The notes: generated by a model from the letters alone, not told the origin. 64,000 bases of DNA from Alligator mississippiensis (GCF_030867095.1 NC_081824.1:238044719-238108718); one strand, 5' to 3'; shown: positions 22,162 to 34,334, counted from the stretch's first letter. Numbers and translations are program-made.

Positions 22162-23591
22162 GTAAGTAATGGAGTGGAGGGAGCACAAAGATTTTATTAT
22201 CTGTGCTTGTATATTTATTGAATATCATATAAGTGACATCTTGAAAATTCATGGATAGGTCCCTGTCTAAATAGCTTATATATTAAAATTGACAGACACA
22301 GTGCATCCATTTGGATCAGATTGGAACAGATTGCCTCAGAAAGGAACATAGTGAAAAGACGGATTGTTTGGTATATGTTTAAAAAAAAAATCGTAGTTTT
22401 TCAAACAACCTTCAAAGTTTTTTGGTTTTTGATATTGAGCAATGCAAAGAAACACCAGTACTTTCTTAAAAAACAATGTTTTGTTAAGTTTGTGAAGTTT
22501 TTAGGTTGAGGCATTGAAGTCTTTGTTGTTTAAAGCTTGCAGATACTGGTGCTGCAACAGGTGGCTGCATTTTTTTAGGAGAAAAGGGAGCTATTGTGAA
22601 ATTGTGCCTTGGGCAAGTTTTAACTGGCATCATTTTAAAGTAGTGTTGCAAACTGTTGTGTTTGTAGACCTTGTTATACACCCATTAGTGCCCATGCACT
22701 CCACTCTGACCTGATCCCTGGAAATCAGACCTATTTAATTTTTTTCCAATTTTTTCATCAAAAATTAGAAACCTGGTCAGGGTGGGAAGGATGAGAGGGG
22801 CTCAACCAGAGTGAAACAATGGCCCTATGAACTCTGACTTCACCCTAAAATCACTATCTCATACCTCTACCCAGAATGATGAAATGATGATTTTAATAGA
22901 AATAGGGCTGTCTCAAGTTTTCCTTATGGATCTCTCAACCATTCCTTGATATTTTGGAACTGAGCTAATGTAGTCTTCAGGTTACTGCCTTACAGAGAGA
23001 CACAGCAAGATGCCACTGAGTTGAATGTAGGATGTTTCACTCGGACATAATCTCATTAATGTTGAAACTGGATTGCTCAGTGGATCTATAAAGGGATATA
23101 AAGTTTTCTACCTGTAGCTTTTCTTCAAATTTACTCCAGGTCAGTTACAATAGACAATGTAAATCTTTTGTTTGGAAGCTTATGTGTAATGAGTTGTGTA
23201 TAAAGTGTAAAGGAGGGCCGCCTCATTACTACTTGTTCCATTGAGACTATTATTAATTTGCCATTACAGATATCTCAAATTGGTGTCTACGGTAGTCCAA
23301 AAGGACCAGAGATTTAGCTTCTTTTCCCTTTCTGCCTTGTTTACTCTGATGAAATCTAAACCTGTAATTTTTCACCAAGACAGACAAAGCTTGGATAGTT
23401 TTACCATTGCTAATGATCTCTGTTTTAAAGTTGGATTAGATGAGTTGATGGTAAAAAAAAAAAAAAAAAATCAAGTTATTTTTATTCTACTGCTTCTACA
23501 TGGAGACTTGCATGTGTGGGGAACTATGCTTCCATTTTTCATAATGTAAAGAAGGTGTCCAGATCAGAGTAGAATGGTGCTAGTCAAAGTA
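22162..23591. other. Intron 3 stretch without recognisable features
   Basis: AT-rich. The one notable item is a run of about 18 A at 23,453-23,470. Confidence 0.5.
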
Positions 23592-23835
23592 AAATCATAG
23601 AAGTAGGGTCGGAAGGGACCTTGCAGATCTTCAAGTCCGACCCCCTGCCTGGGCAGGAGGAAAACTGGGCTCAAATGACCCCACCCAGGTAGGCATCAAG
23701 CCTCCTCTTAAAGACCCCCAGGGTAGGAGCCAGCACCACTTCCCTTGGAAGTTGGTTCCAGATCCTAGCTGCCCTAACTGTGAAGTAGTTCTTACAGATG
23801 TCTAATCTAAAGCTACTCTCCAACAACTAGTGCAA
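23592..23835 (-). mobile_element. CR1 LINE 3' end
   Basis: ATCATAGAAGTAGGGTCGGA, then the complement of the CR1 C-terminus ('gacccccagggtaggagccagcaccacttccc', 'ttggttccagatcctagctgccctaactgtgaag'). Fairly young by similarity to the copy at 55.0-55.3 kb. 5'-truncated. Confidence 0.85.
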
Positions 23836-24292
23836 GTAGTTTATACTGCTGCCAGGGCTTTTGGTCTTTCATCTTTCACCAACACTAAAATTGTTAGTGT
23901 TTTTTACATTTAAAAATTATTCTATACGTAATAAAGGGGCTTCAGCTCCACAGTACTGGGAAGGCTAGACAGTAGCCTAACCAACGTAAGCTGTTTCTGA
24001 CATCCTCAGTCTCCAACATATTAATAGTTCTACTATTCCAGTCTTAAGACTTTCTTTTCCAATTAAGACTGCCAGTTATACCCTCTAGAGCTTCAGAAAA
24101 CTATCTATTACATTGGGCTTGTATAGCATAAACAGAGTTTGAACGCTGGTTTCCAAAGAGAAGTTTCGCATTTTAGTATCCTCCCTCTCTGTTAAACTCA
24201 GTACTAGAATCTGACAAATGGTGTTAGAATTTTTTTTCTCTCTGAATTCAAATCCAAGATGTATTTGTTTATTTTTGCCTTTGTAATCCCAG

Positions 24293-24392
24293 AGTGCTGT
24301 CATCACCTCTGATATGATTGAGATGATTTTCTCCAATAGTCCAGAGCAGCAACTTTCAGCCACCCAGAAATTCAGAAAACTACTCTCCAAAG
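24293..24392 (+). CDS. KPNA1: KPNA1 exon 4
   Basis: This exon encodes residues 80-112 plus the first base of codon 113. The acceptor is TCCCAG|AGTGCT and the donor AAAG|GTGAGT (phase 1). The peptide includes [20 protein letters not shown] and KFRKLLSK, the entry into the armadillo domain. A second AG lies two bases inside the acceptor, but only the first keeps the frame. Confidence 0.94.
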
Positions 24393-24949
24393 GTGAGTGT
24401 TGAAGCTACTTAGAATAATAATGTTAGAAGGGGAGAATGTTTTATGTTCCAGCTTAGTAAAGTGGTTGTAAACTGTCTGACATGAAAGATGTTTTAACAT
24501 CATACTCCCCAAACCTCAGTATAAATTCTAGCATTGAAGGATAAACTCCTTTGTGATAAGAATTTTCCTGTGTGCTGCTTTTTTATTGAAGAGACCTATT
24601 TTTTAGACAGCTGTCTCTGAATGCTTGTGTGTAATTTTGCTATTTATACTACACTGGCTTTGGAATCTTCTGAAAGCAATGATTGTAAAAAGCTATCTGA
24701 ATGCCCCAACATAGAACCAGAATTTTAATGCAAATATTTCCTCCTGAGTTCTCTCCTTCTAGTTAATCTCCCGGAGAAGGAATCTGCAAAGCTATCGCTC
24801 AAAGGACAGAGATGTTTACTTGAACCTTGTTATTGCCATTGGAGGTTCACACAGTCCAGTTACTTTCCTCATCTCTTTTGGCTTTTACCTGGAGCTTTGA
24901 ATAGTTGTAAACTGTGAACAATGCAGAAAAGGCAGATACTTTCAACAGA

Positions 24950-25900
24950 CAATGTTCTATATTTAAAAAGAAGCTAAGGGATATCCTCACAATAAGGAAG
25001 TACTTCATATGGTATCAGTAATTAGGTGATTAATGAATAACAATTATTAAAATTAAACATTAATAAATAGATAGGACTGGATAACTTGCAACCAAAAAAT
25101 ATTAAAAGGATTGGCTGAGGAACATTAATATTGATTTTTAACAAATCTTAGCACACTGGGGAAGTTCCAAAGGACTAAAGAAATAGAATGTCGTACCAAA
25201 ATTGAAAAAGGGTAAAAAGGTGACTTTGGGTGATATATTGACTTAATATCAAACTGGGCAAAATCTTAGAATAATATGGGAAGCAATCAGTAAAGATGTA
25301 AAGGTTGGTAATATAATTATAAATGTGTATTGGCTTGTATCTGGAAATGGGTCTTGTGAAACAAGAAACAAACTTGGATTTTTTTTTCTTTAGTCTATCA
25401 ATCTGGTTAATAGTGGTAACTGATCTAACGTGCTTTGCTTTCCATAAAGCATTTTTGGAGTCTTTGTCCTACACAATATTTTGACTTAAATTAAAAAGCA
25501 TTATATAAAATTAGTGTGACCCATATTAAACAGATTGTGGTCAGTAGATCAGCTGCTAATTTTAAAAGGGGAATACTTCTCATGGAGGGGGTCTAGTAGG
25601 GCACTCCTGGGATCTGTTCTTTGTCCAGTACTATTCAGTAGCTTTGTTAGTAATGTGAAAGAAAATATAAAAGACTTGTTGATTTAAAAATTGAAAATGA
25701 CTCGGGTTGGTGGAAGGACAAATAATAATGGGATCAGGTTAGATGTAGAGACAGAATCAAGTTGCTTGTTAAGGTGGACTCATTTTAACGCCATGAGTTT
25801 AAAACAGCCAGAGAAATATCATACAACTAGGAACAAGAAAGATAGATCACACAAAATGGGAGATGTTATCCAGGAAAACATTACTAGTGAAAGTGTGAAG
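24950..25900 (+). mobile_element. Ancient CR1/L3-type LINE, RT region
   Basis: The word order of an RT survives: 'cctgggatctgttctttgtccagtactattcagtagctttgttagtaatg' at 25,606-25,660 is the G-S-V-L-G-P-x-L-F motif B region. Upstream, 25,120-25,400 fits the fingers and palm. No open frame. Occupies most of intron 4. Confidence 0.55.
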
Positions 25901-25993
25901 GATAATGGTAGATAAACAATTGAAGTTTTGGCTCCTGCCATGATACAGTAGCCAAGAAGGTGGTATAGATAGGGTGCAACATGCTCTAAAATG

Positions 25994-26347
25994 AGGGTGA
26001 CCACACGTCTTGCTTTGGCCGGGACACTCATGGATTCCATAGCCTGATCCCAGCTGGTTGGTCAAAAGTTTTGCAGAGCAGCATAGTGTGCCAGGCAGAT
26101 GGCTGGGCAGGCACCACTGGTTCTGTGTGGGAGGAAGGCGGGCAGATTGAACAGGCACCACCCAACCTGCATGTGGCATGTCCTTGCTCCCACACAGGAA
26201 CAGCAGTGCCTGTTTGGCAACCTGGCTGGTGCACTGTGCTACTCTGTCTCCACACCAGACTCTGGCCTGGGACTTTTAAGCATCTGGCCAGGACCAGAAT
26301 ATGGAATCCATGAGTGTCTTGGCAAAACCAGAACATATGGTCACCCT
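25994..26347. repeat. Long imperfect palindrome (foldback element)
   Basis: About 354 bp whose halves pair almost end to end. The left end AGGGTGACCACACGTCTTGC pairs with the right end (complement AGGGTGACCATATGTTCTGG). The next shared block, GACACTCATGGATTCCATA, occurs as a perfect inverted pair, and the innermost arms pair through TGTGTGGGAG. This would fold into a cruciform or hairpin RNA. Probably a foldback DNA transposon; no clear target duplication. Confidence 0.75.
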
Positions 26348-27769
26348 ATCTGAAAGGGTCCAGGACACTGTCAATTTAAAATGGAGGCCGAGTCCTCAGA
26401 GTTGGGTGACAGGCAAGATGAGGAGAAACAGAGCATGGTGGGATAGAGGAGGACCAACCAGCTCCCTATCACACTGCTGGAGGGTGCAAACATATGAAGC
26501 ACTCTGCTGGCCTTGTCTGGCTAAGTATAGATATTTAGTTTCTGTCAGGAGAATCATTGTTCTCTTGGTAGAAACCAAAAGTGTTATAGATGTTCAGAAT
26601 TTTTTTCCCAAAGCAAAAATGGCCCCCCTGGGAGAAAAATAACTTTGGACCAACCAGGGTTAAATCACTACCAGGAGAGTTTCTCTCGAGACTGAATGTC
26701 TTTAGACTTTTCCCTGGCTTAACTCCTCTTGTGAACAAGTAGGAGTGGAGCCAGAGGAAAGACTCCCTACCTTCCCAAGACCTGGGTCACCCTGGTCTTG
26801 GGAAGGCATGGGGAGTAGCTGTTTCCCTGCCCTTCCTCCATAGACTGGGAGGTGAGGGGGATATTAACCACCATTCCCTGCCTCTTTCCCCAACTGGGTA
26901 GTCCCCAGTTTCAGGGAAGAGGCAGGGGACTTTGCCATCTTCTGCTGGCTTCCTTTTGCTCCCCCCCCTACCCCCCCCCACCCCCCTTCCCCAAGTGGGA
27001 TGGGAATTTAAAAGCCAGTGGCTGGGAGCCAGAGCTTGGGGGATGTCTCCCCAGCTTGATTGCCACCAGCTTCCCCTTGCTGTTCAGCATAGTCTGGCCT
27101 GTGAAGCCACTGAATCTCGCCCTCAGAGCCCCAGGGCTTTGCCTATGCCCAAATCTGCACTGAGGCTAAGCAGCAAGGAGCTTGGACTAGGCTGCTGCAG
27201 CTGCTCTAGCTGTTGCTGATGCTCCTCTCACCCCCCCACCACTCCCCCAAGCTTCAGTGTGGGTACAGCTGGAAGTCAGTAAGGAACTACAGCAGGGCCA
27301 GGCAGCTGGAAGCTATGTCTACACTGCTGCTGCTTCTCTCTTTCCTTCCATGACCCAGATTCTCCCTAGGGCCCCCTTGCCTCCATCTCCAAGCTGTGGC
27401 ACAGTAGCATCAGTAGTATGAATGCAGCTTCCAGATACCTCACCCCAATGTAACTCCTCACCAGCTGGAAGCTGTGCTCATGCCCCAGCTGGGGAGTGAA
27501 GAGCTGGAAGAAGCAGTTGCAGCACAGGTGCAGCTCCCAGCTGGCTGACCCTAGAGCCAGTGCAATGGAACCCGCCTACTACTGACGCACCATGTAAGCC
27601 ACCCAGCCTTTGTTGAACTGGAGCCAAGTTGTACCAGGTGGTGGCTTGAAAGGGTTGCCAGGTGCTGATCTAAGGGGTATTGGTCGATTCATCACATCAT
27701 TAGATTGAGACGGAATCTTTTTGTAAGAAATATATAGCGCAAGCAGAAATTGTATGTGTATACAGAAAT
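26348..27769. other. Intron stretch, partly GC-rich, unassigned
   Basis: Contains C-rich runs (26,960-26,990) and GC-rich low-complexity DNA. Short frames have no recognisable domain. Confidence 0.4.
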
Positions 27770-27852
27770 TACTAGGTGCGGTTCTATGCCCTGTGCTTTG
27801 CAGGATGTCAAACTTAATGGTCATAGGTCACTTTAGTATCTATGAATCTGTT
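27770..27852 (+). mobile_element. CR1-type LINE 3' end
   Basis: TTGCAGGATGTCAAACTTAA, then TAGTATCTATGAATCTG, the usual CR1 3' untranslated end in + orientation. Confidence 0.6.
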
Positions 27853-28255
27853 TCATGTAGCGGTGGTATACTGGGCTCCTACATCCTCCCTAACAAACCT
27901 TTGGGCTCTCTAACAAATATCTTAGTTACCTAAACATGCTTCTTCCCACAAAGTTGTAATCCAGCTGTGCCCAAAACACAAAATACTAGCATGTGATGCT
28001 GCAGAAGTAGTATCACAAAAGTGCTGTTAATGAGAACTAACCTTATCTGTAAAGGAGCCTTTTGATTTTTATGAATCAACTTCTTTCCTTCATGTGTTTT
28101 CTTTTTGAAGTAGAATCTGTTTTCAAAGGCAAATTTAAATTCCTGATCTTTATAAAAGAACAAATCAACACAGGTGTGTGTGTATGTGGGTGGGGTGTGT
28201 GAGACTTTCCTTGCTAGACAATTCTTATGGATTACTTTGCATTTTATTTAAACAG

Positions 28256-28350
28256 AGCCTAATCCACCAATAGATGAAGTTATCAGCACGCCAGGAGTGG
28301 TGGCAAGGTTTGTGGAGTTCCTTAAACGAAAAGAAAACTGTACATTGCAG
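28256..28350 (+). CDS. KPNA1: KPNA1 exon 5
   Basis: This exon completes codon 113 (Glu) and encodes residues 114-144, including [20 protein letters not shown] and CTLQ, helices of the first armadillo repeat. The acceptor is AAACAG|AGCCTA and the donor TTGCAG|GTACAC. Ancient CR1-type repeat DNA starts about 140 bp downstream. The 14-kb intron that follows is the longest fully contained coding intron. Confidence 0.95.
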
Positions 28351-28489
28351 GTACACTATTTTTCCTCTCTATTGTTATGACAGTGATTCACATTAAGAGG
28401 AGCATGTAACTAGCTTGCTTAAGGAGATCTGCATTATAGAAGTTGTCTCTCTCCTTGGGCCAATTAAAACAAAATACATTTTAAAATCA

Positions 28490-29070
28490 CCAGTTGCAAA
28501 ATGATAAATTTAGGAAGAAGAAACATAAGGCATAGCTGCTGAATGGAGGACTCTCCCCTGGGAGGCAGTGAGTTTGAAAAGGGTGTAGGGGTCAGAGTGG
28601 ACAAGCAATCTGGACATAAACTTCTAGTGCCGTAGTATTCCCAAAAGGGCTAATATGCAATTTTGGGATGTATCAGGGAAAAGTCAGTGACATTCACAGA
28701 ATTGGTATGACTGATACTGAAATACTGTGCCTAGTTCTAATGTTTATATTTTAAAAAAATCAATGTTCAGAAGAGAGGCAAAAATAATTTGTAGCCTTTG
28801 AAAAATGCCTTAATGAAAAACTAAAGAGCTCAGTCTCTGTAGCTGTTGTCAAAATAAAGATTGAGAGGTGACTTGAATTTGAATAATGTAAAAATACCTT
28901 CCCAGGGAAGAAAATGCTGGATACCAAATGGCTCTTTATTTAGTGGTGAAAGCTATAAAAAGGACTAATGGCTGGAAGCTGATGCCAGAAAAATTCAGTT
29001 TGGAAATAACCATATGTTTTTGTTGGTGAGGTTGATGAACCATTGGAGCAGACCAATGCTGGAAGTGGAG
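28490..29070 (+). mobile_element. Ancient CR1/L3-type LINE, C-terminal half
   Basis: Decayed sequence following the C-terminal RT region: 'aaaatgataaatttaggaag', then 'actgatactgaaatactgtgcctagttct', then 'aataaagattgagaggtgacttg'. No open frame. It begins about 140 bp after exon 5. Confidence 0.55.
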
Positions 29071-29084
29071 TATTCTCCATTTTT

Positions 29085-29970
29085 CATAGTTTCATAGTAG
29101 CTAGAGTCAGGAGGGACCTGAACAGATCATCTAGCCTGAACCCCTGCCACAGGCAGGAATGAATGCTGGGTTCACAAGACACCAGACAGGTGATCGTCCA
29201 ACCTCCTCTTGAATTTGCCCAAGGTAGGGGTGAGGACCACCTCCTTGGGAAGTTGGTTCCAGATTTTGGCCACCCTAACTGTACAATATTGCCTTCTGAT
29301 CTCTAACCTAAACCTACTCTCCATCAGCTTATGACCATTGTTCCTTGTCACCCCAGGTGGTGCTGGGGAGAAAAGAGCTCTGCCTATTTGCTGTTGATTT
29401 CCCCCCTGATGAGCATGTAGGCAGCCACCAGGTCCCCCCTCAGCCTCCTCTTGCTGAGGCTGAACAGGTTCAGGTCCTTCAGTCTCTCCTTGTAGGACCT
29501 GTCCTGCTGCCCTCTCACCAAGTGGGTGGCCCTCCTCTGAACCCTCTCCAGGCTGTCCACATCCCTTTTGAAGTGCGACCGGATGCAGTACTCCAACTGC
29601 GGCCTGACCAAAGTCGCGTAGAGGGGGAGTATCACCTCTCTGGACCGGCTTGAGATGCACCTTTGGATGCATGACAAGGTATGGCTGGCCTTGCTGGCTG
29701 CGGTCTGGCATTGGCGGCTCATGTCCATCTTGGAGTCAATAATGACTCCGAGATCCCTTTCTGCCTCTGTACTTTCAAGAAGGGAACTCCCCAGCCTGTA
29801 TGTATGCTGTGGATTCCTTCTCCCAAGGTGCAGCACTCTGCATTTGTCTACGTTGAACCCCATCCTATTCTCGTCTGCCCACTTCTGTAGCCTGTCTAAA
29901 TCTAGTTGCAGCCTCTCTCTCCCTTCAAGTGTGTCCACCTCGCCCCACATCTCTTGGGCTAAGTACAGAT
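29085..29970 (-). mobile_element. CR1 LINE, 5'-truncated, C-terminal RT
   Basis: The 3' end is at 29,085 (TTTCATAGTTTCATAG tail, then the complement of the CR1 end). The minus strand encodes the post-catalytic RT segment: KCRVLHLGRRN, SRQCQTAASKA, ILPLYATLVRPQLEYCIR, RVQRRATHLVRG, RRLRGDLVAAYML. Two overlapping frames (29,950-29,384 and 29,711-29,172) show one shift near the C-terminus. The catalytic FADD region is missing, so this copy is 5'-truncated. Confidence 0.88.
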
Positions 29971-30059
29971 AGTCAAAAATCCTGAGGCAGAATCAGTTCA
30001 ATCTGGGCAGCTGCATAGGTTGAACCAATAACCAACTGAACTAACATTCAGTTTTCAAT

Positions 30060-30375
30060 TAGGAAAGGCAGGGGGAGGCCTGCACTGACTCAGGCCAGTA
30101 GGCAAGGGGTGCTTGAGTACATCTCCCAGACCATTGCCAGCCCAGCCAAATGTCCCCAACCCCCTGCTGCCCCACACAGGGATTTAAGGAGCCTCCTGTC
30201 GGGGTGCTGGCCCACTTTGGGGGAGCCTCCTCCTTCGGGGGTTTCCCCCAGCCTCAGTTCCCCAGCCCAGGCAGCCCTGGGGAGCTGTGCCCCTGCCCCT
30301 GAACAGGAGGGAGGAAGAAGCAATCCTGGTTGGGTGCCTGCCTATGCAGCCCAGCATGGGGGCACCTGGGAACCC
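30060..30375. other. GC-rich stretch between CR1 and gag fragment, unassigned
   Basis: Proline/glycine-type low-complexity translations in all frames. It may be the decayed end of the retroviral fragment or a separate repeat. Confidence 0.35.
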
Positions 30376-31594
30376 CTATCTTGGGGGGCTTCCCCCCACC
30401 CCAACCCAGGGATCCCCATCCCTGAGCAGCCCCAGGGAGCTGAGGGGAATTCTTCCCCTCCCTAACCACAAAGCTGCTTGCAACATGATGCACTGAGTCA
30501 CATAGTCCCTATCTGGTTCCCCAGGTGTTTGGTGACTCATCTCAAACTGCCCTTTAAATGTCTTTCTTCCTAGGTTGATTACCAAATCCACTATGCTCTG
30601 GGGAATAGTGCCTCCCCCAAGGCTGTCCTCATGACTCATGGCTGCCTGAATCTCCGGACTGGCACAGGCTCTCAATAAGTGATGCCACTCCTGGGTACTC
30701 AGGGTTTCACATTCCACTAGTTAGGGATTTTTGTAACCATTGCCTCAAATTCCTAATGTTAGCAGGTCCCAAGGTCTTGCCCTGGGCAACTAGATCAACT
30801 CCACTAAGGGGGGAACCATTACGTATGTGGCTTCCCTGTGCGTCCCAGGTGACTGAGGTTCGAGTGATGTTACTCACCTCAGGCACCAGATCACTCTCCT
30901 TCTCAGACTTAGGGTCCTTAGGGGAGGGATCTACTGTGTCCTCTGGGTCTCCCCACATTTCCCCACCCCAAATGTCTCCCAGGTTGAAGGGGATGTCTGG
31001 GTCCCGGTCTTGGTCTCCCCAAATGACAGCTACTACCTGCAGACTGTGCTCCTGGAGTTCTTTCTTTAAACAATTGATGATATTTATGCAGGGGCCGTGG
31101 TTTACTTTAGCTCCCTTCTTGCCTTGATCTTTAGCCATGGTCTTCCCTAATTTTTGTAAGCCTTCTCAGCTAGCCTTTTCCTGGCCCAAGGATTCCAATT
31201 ATTGGGCATTATCTTGATTTACCTTTCTCATTTTTTCATTTTCCAAATTTCGAGACAGTCCTTTTAGAGCCTGATTGCTGGTTTTCAACTGGGTACATTT
31301 ATCTTTTAGAATTTGGATTTGCTCTTCTTTCTCCTCAACTTCTGAGGCTTGCTGAGCTTTTCCCTCGATTGCTGTTCTTATAACATGCCACAGTAGCCAG
31401 ACCAGGGCACTGTGTTGCCTTTGAGTCGAGGGTTTTTCACAAAGGCAGAATGTCTCAAATTGGGCTTCATTGTCTCCTGTGGAGAAGCCTGGGGTGCATA
31501 CATCCTCCCTCCATGGACTGGGTCCACCCCTTAGGATCTCCTTATGGAGAGGGGAAATTTCCTCCCTCCTTACCCACTTGGCCTCCCACCCCAC
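30376..31594 (-). pseudogene. Endogenous retrovirus gag-like region, broken
   Basis: Three minus-strand frames in series: 31,594-31,199, 31,138-30,707 and 30,717-30,376. The first ends in a heptad-rich coiled coil (EKEEQIQILKDKCTQLKTSN). The second is acidic with a linker, then ANIRNLRQWLQKSL. The third, IPQSIVDLVINLGRKTF onward, looks like a capsid helical region. The second and third overlap by 11 bases, so a small indel separates them. They follow an LTR and leader in the right order. No zinc knuckle, protease, pol or env was found. The gag assignment rests on position and general character, not on a recognised family. Confidence 0.5.
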
Positions 31595-31599
31595 CCTTG

Positions 31600-32004
31600 G
31601 GGGTCTTTGTTTAGAAAGAAGACATCTCCCTCAACATACTTCAAACCTGTTGGTTTCCTTGAGCCCTCATGCTCCCAATGCCTCAGGAATTCCCTAACCA
31701 ATTCCCACGCCCTCGTGGACGTGGCCCTCCCCTGTCCCGCAAGTCGCACGTGGGTTCTGTCTGTCTCTGAAGCCTGCCCTTCCCTGTCCTGCAGACCAGG
31801 TGTGTATCCCACTTCTTCACGGGCGTGGGTTTTATCTGTTCCTGACCCTGAGCCTGTCCGTTCTTAAGGCCTTAGCTCCCGAATTCCAAACAACTCCACT
31901 TCTCTGCGGACGTGGGTTCTATGAGGTGGCACAGCCTCCACGCAATTATCAACTGTCGCAACTATCAATAATCTTAGAATTTTGCCACATTCTCCACCAG
32001 ATAA
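31600..32004 (-). other. Retroviral leader with imperfect internal repeats
   Basis: Lies between the LTR and the gag-like frames. The + strand shows three imperfect repeats at about 75-bp spacing built on a GGACGTGGGTTCT-like core (near 31,750, 31,825 and 31,905). A possible primer-binding site, complement of TCTCCACCA at 31,991-31,999, starts five bases after the LTR end. I could not match it to one tRNA with confidence. Confidence 0.45.
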
Positions 32005-32799
32005 TGTTGGCTACAAAGGACCAACTCTCAGGATTATCATAAATTCTAGTTTATTGGATGGGATGTGAAGTTACCAATAAAATCATAAATGCAAACTTTG
32101 AGTTATGAGTTGTCCTGGTCACATTAGCACACACACACTCACTCATTCAAACCCATATAGTATAGTGTATAGTAGCTGCTGTAGTGATTGTGAGAGCACT
32201 GGTGTCAGTATATCTACCTATCTGAGGCCCGGGAGCCTGCTGTCGATGGTCAGCTTCCTTCAAGGCAATGTCTTTTCCAGAAGGGGGTCGCCTGCTTGTC
32301 CTTCTTTCTCGGTAGGTCAGGTGCTGGATGAGAGGACACCCCTGAGGGTCACGCTTCACTGCCTTTTATCCCTTTCTGGCAGACTTCTGTGATCCCACAG
32401 CATCATCTTGACTGCCCAGTCTGGAGGTTGCTGTCCCACATGTGTCTTGAGTAGTACCTGACAGCTGTTAGTCACAGTCACTGGGGGTTTTGTTCAGTGG
32501 TGTAGTTTTGGGAGTCAGTTTGTGATTTTGATTAATTAACAATGATATTGTTAAGGGTTGCAGGAATAGGGTGGGTGCTCAGTCCCAGAAATCAGTTCCT
32601 TGGCTTGATTAGCCTAAAATGGCTTGTAGAGTAGAGTTTTGTAATGGTAAGTTCCTTTTGCTAGGCTATTGTCATTTCATTACATACTGATTACCATACA
32701 TACTTGGATTCACTTAAGGGACCGCCCAATATAGCAGATTTTAACAATGCAGTTTCAATGCAGTTTTAACAATGGTCCAGGATGTAACTTCATTCTACA
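32005..32799 (-). mobile_element. Retroviral LTR (5' LTR of the gag fragment)
   Basis: Read on the minus strand, it begins TGTAGAATGAAG (32,799) and ends GTAGCCAACA (32,005), so it has TG...CA ends. A TATA-like GATAAAAGG lies near 32,370-32,362. A polyadenylation signal AATAAA lies at 32,055-32,050, about 45 bases before the LTR end. This order (promoter, poly-A signal, end, primer site, gag) is that of a 5' LTR. The TG end is less certain than the CA end. No partner 3' LTR in the window. Confidence 0.6.
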
Positions 32800-34128
32800 G
32801 GGAGTACATTCCTTAGGGGTTTAAAAGTATAAAGTATAAAATACAAAATGCCATGGTAAGGATGAGACAGATGGAATATAAAGACCCCACACTTGGTAAT
32901 TGCATTCATACACAGGTTATAAAAGATTCTCACAATGGTTTTAGCATGTGATATATAATAGGTGAGGTGGCAGATGTTCAGAGGCATTAAAAAGTGTTTG
33001 TAGGAGCATCCAGACAAGCACACACGTGCCTCTTGTAGTGTCTCAAAGCCGTTGAGGCATGTGGGAAGAAAAAGCACATGGCAACCAAAAATGTTCCCTG
33101 CGCTGAATACTTGCAGCACGGTCTCTAAATTTGATACCTGGAAATTCAGGTATCAAAAAAACCCCACGGAAAAAAGCAGGGCAAGGAATGCTTCTGCACC
33201 TTCCAAAGAGATGCTTTGGCAGGTGGCCAGAGCATTTCTATGGTTGCCCCTTGCCCCGGTGCTTCACCATGCTGCCTCAGCATGTGGGGTAAAACCAGCG
33301 GTGCAGGCTGCAGTGTGATCCGGACCAGGCTCCAGCCTAGTTATAGAGACTGGGGCTGGGGATGGAACTGGAGGGGAGAGTGAGCCTGTGACGGTGCAGG
33401 AGACGATGGGTGGGTGGTGGGTTGCTTGGGAGGAGTGGGTGCCATGCCTGTCCCCTGTATGGCCGACTGCCCCCTGGCTCCCCCAGCAGCTGTAGCCGTG
33501 GGGTGCTCAGGGCCTTCCTGGCACAGCCCCCCCCCCCCCACAGCACGGTGTAGTGCAGCTCTGGCTGCCTGGCATCCAGCGCATTTTGCAGGCCTGGCCT
33601 GTGGTCATGCGCCTTTGGGCAGCCCTGGGCCACTTGGGCTGCCATTTGGGGTCCCAGCACCACTCGCAGGGGCTGCATGTTGCACTGGGCTGGGTCCTGC
33701 CTCTGGAACCAGCCCAACCTGATGGCACGTGGAGCATGTGGAGGCAGGACTCGGTTTGGCGCAATGAATGGCCCCTACGAGTAGTGCCAGGACCTCTGGT
33801 GACAGCCAGAGCAGCTTGGTGCTGCCTGAAGGCTCACAGCCCCAGTCTGGGCCGGGCCCGCAACATGCAATACAGGGCAGTCAGTGAGGTGTGCAGGGGG
33901 GCTGCACCCTGCGGGGGATGGAGGGACCCATCTCTCCTGGGCAGCCCCCCCACATCCACAGTCTCCCCCACAATTCAGCCACAAACCCCACACCCCCAAA
34001 TTACCCTCACAAGCCCCTTACTCACATACCCAGCCACAAACCCCAAACTCCCGCACTCCCCTTCTCCCCACATCCTCCTACAAATCTCATACCGTGTGTG
34101 CCCAGCCAGCCACATGGGATTAGATGGG
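32800..34128. other. Intron 5 stretch, partly GC-rich, unassigned
   Basis: From about 33,300 the DNA is GC-rich with C runs (33,530-33,539) and overlapping frames on both strands, probably a repeat interior. No recognisable domain. Confidence 0.35.
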
Positions 34129-34330
34129 ACCTGCTGGCAGGAGCTGCGGCTTGCAGGAGCACCTGCCACCCTGCAGCCCTGCCTCATGCCCACCCCAGTG
34201 CTGGGACCTGTAGACCCACCCTGTGGGGGCTTCTGGTCCTAGGAATCACTTTGGAGATGTGATGGGTTGGGAGGGGTGGAGGTGACAGCAGGGTTGTGTG
34301 AGAGAGAGAGAGAGATGGGGGTGGGGGAGC
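34129..34330 (+). repeat. 200-bp direct repeat, left copy
   Basis: Starts ACCTGCTGGCAGGAGCTGCG and ends in a GA-rich run before GGGGGTGGGG. About 90 per cent alike by eye to 35,264-35,460. Confidence 0.85.
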
Positions 34331-34334
34331 GAGC

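Noticed and set aside
33553-34242. 229-codon + strand frame
   Set aside because: GC-rich low-complexity repeat DNA with overlapping frames on both strands and no recognisable domain.
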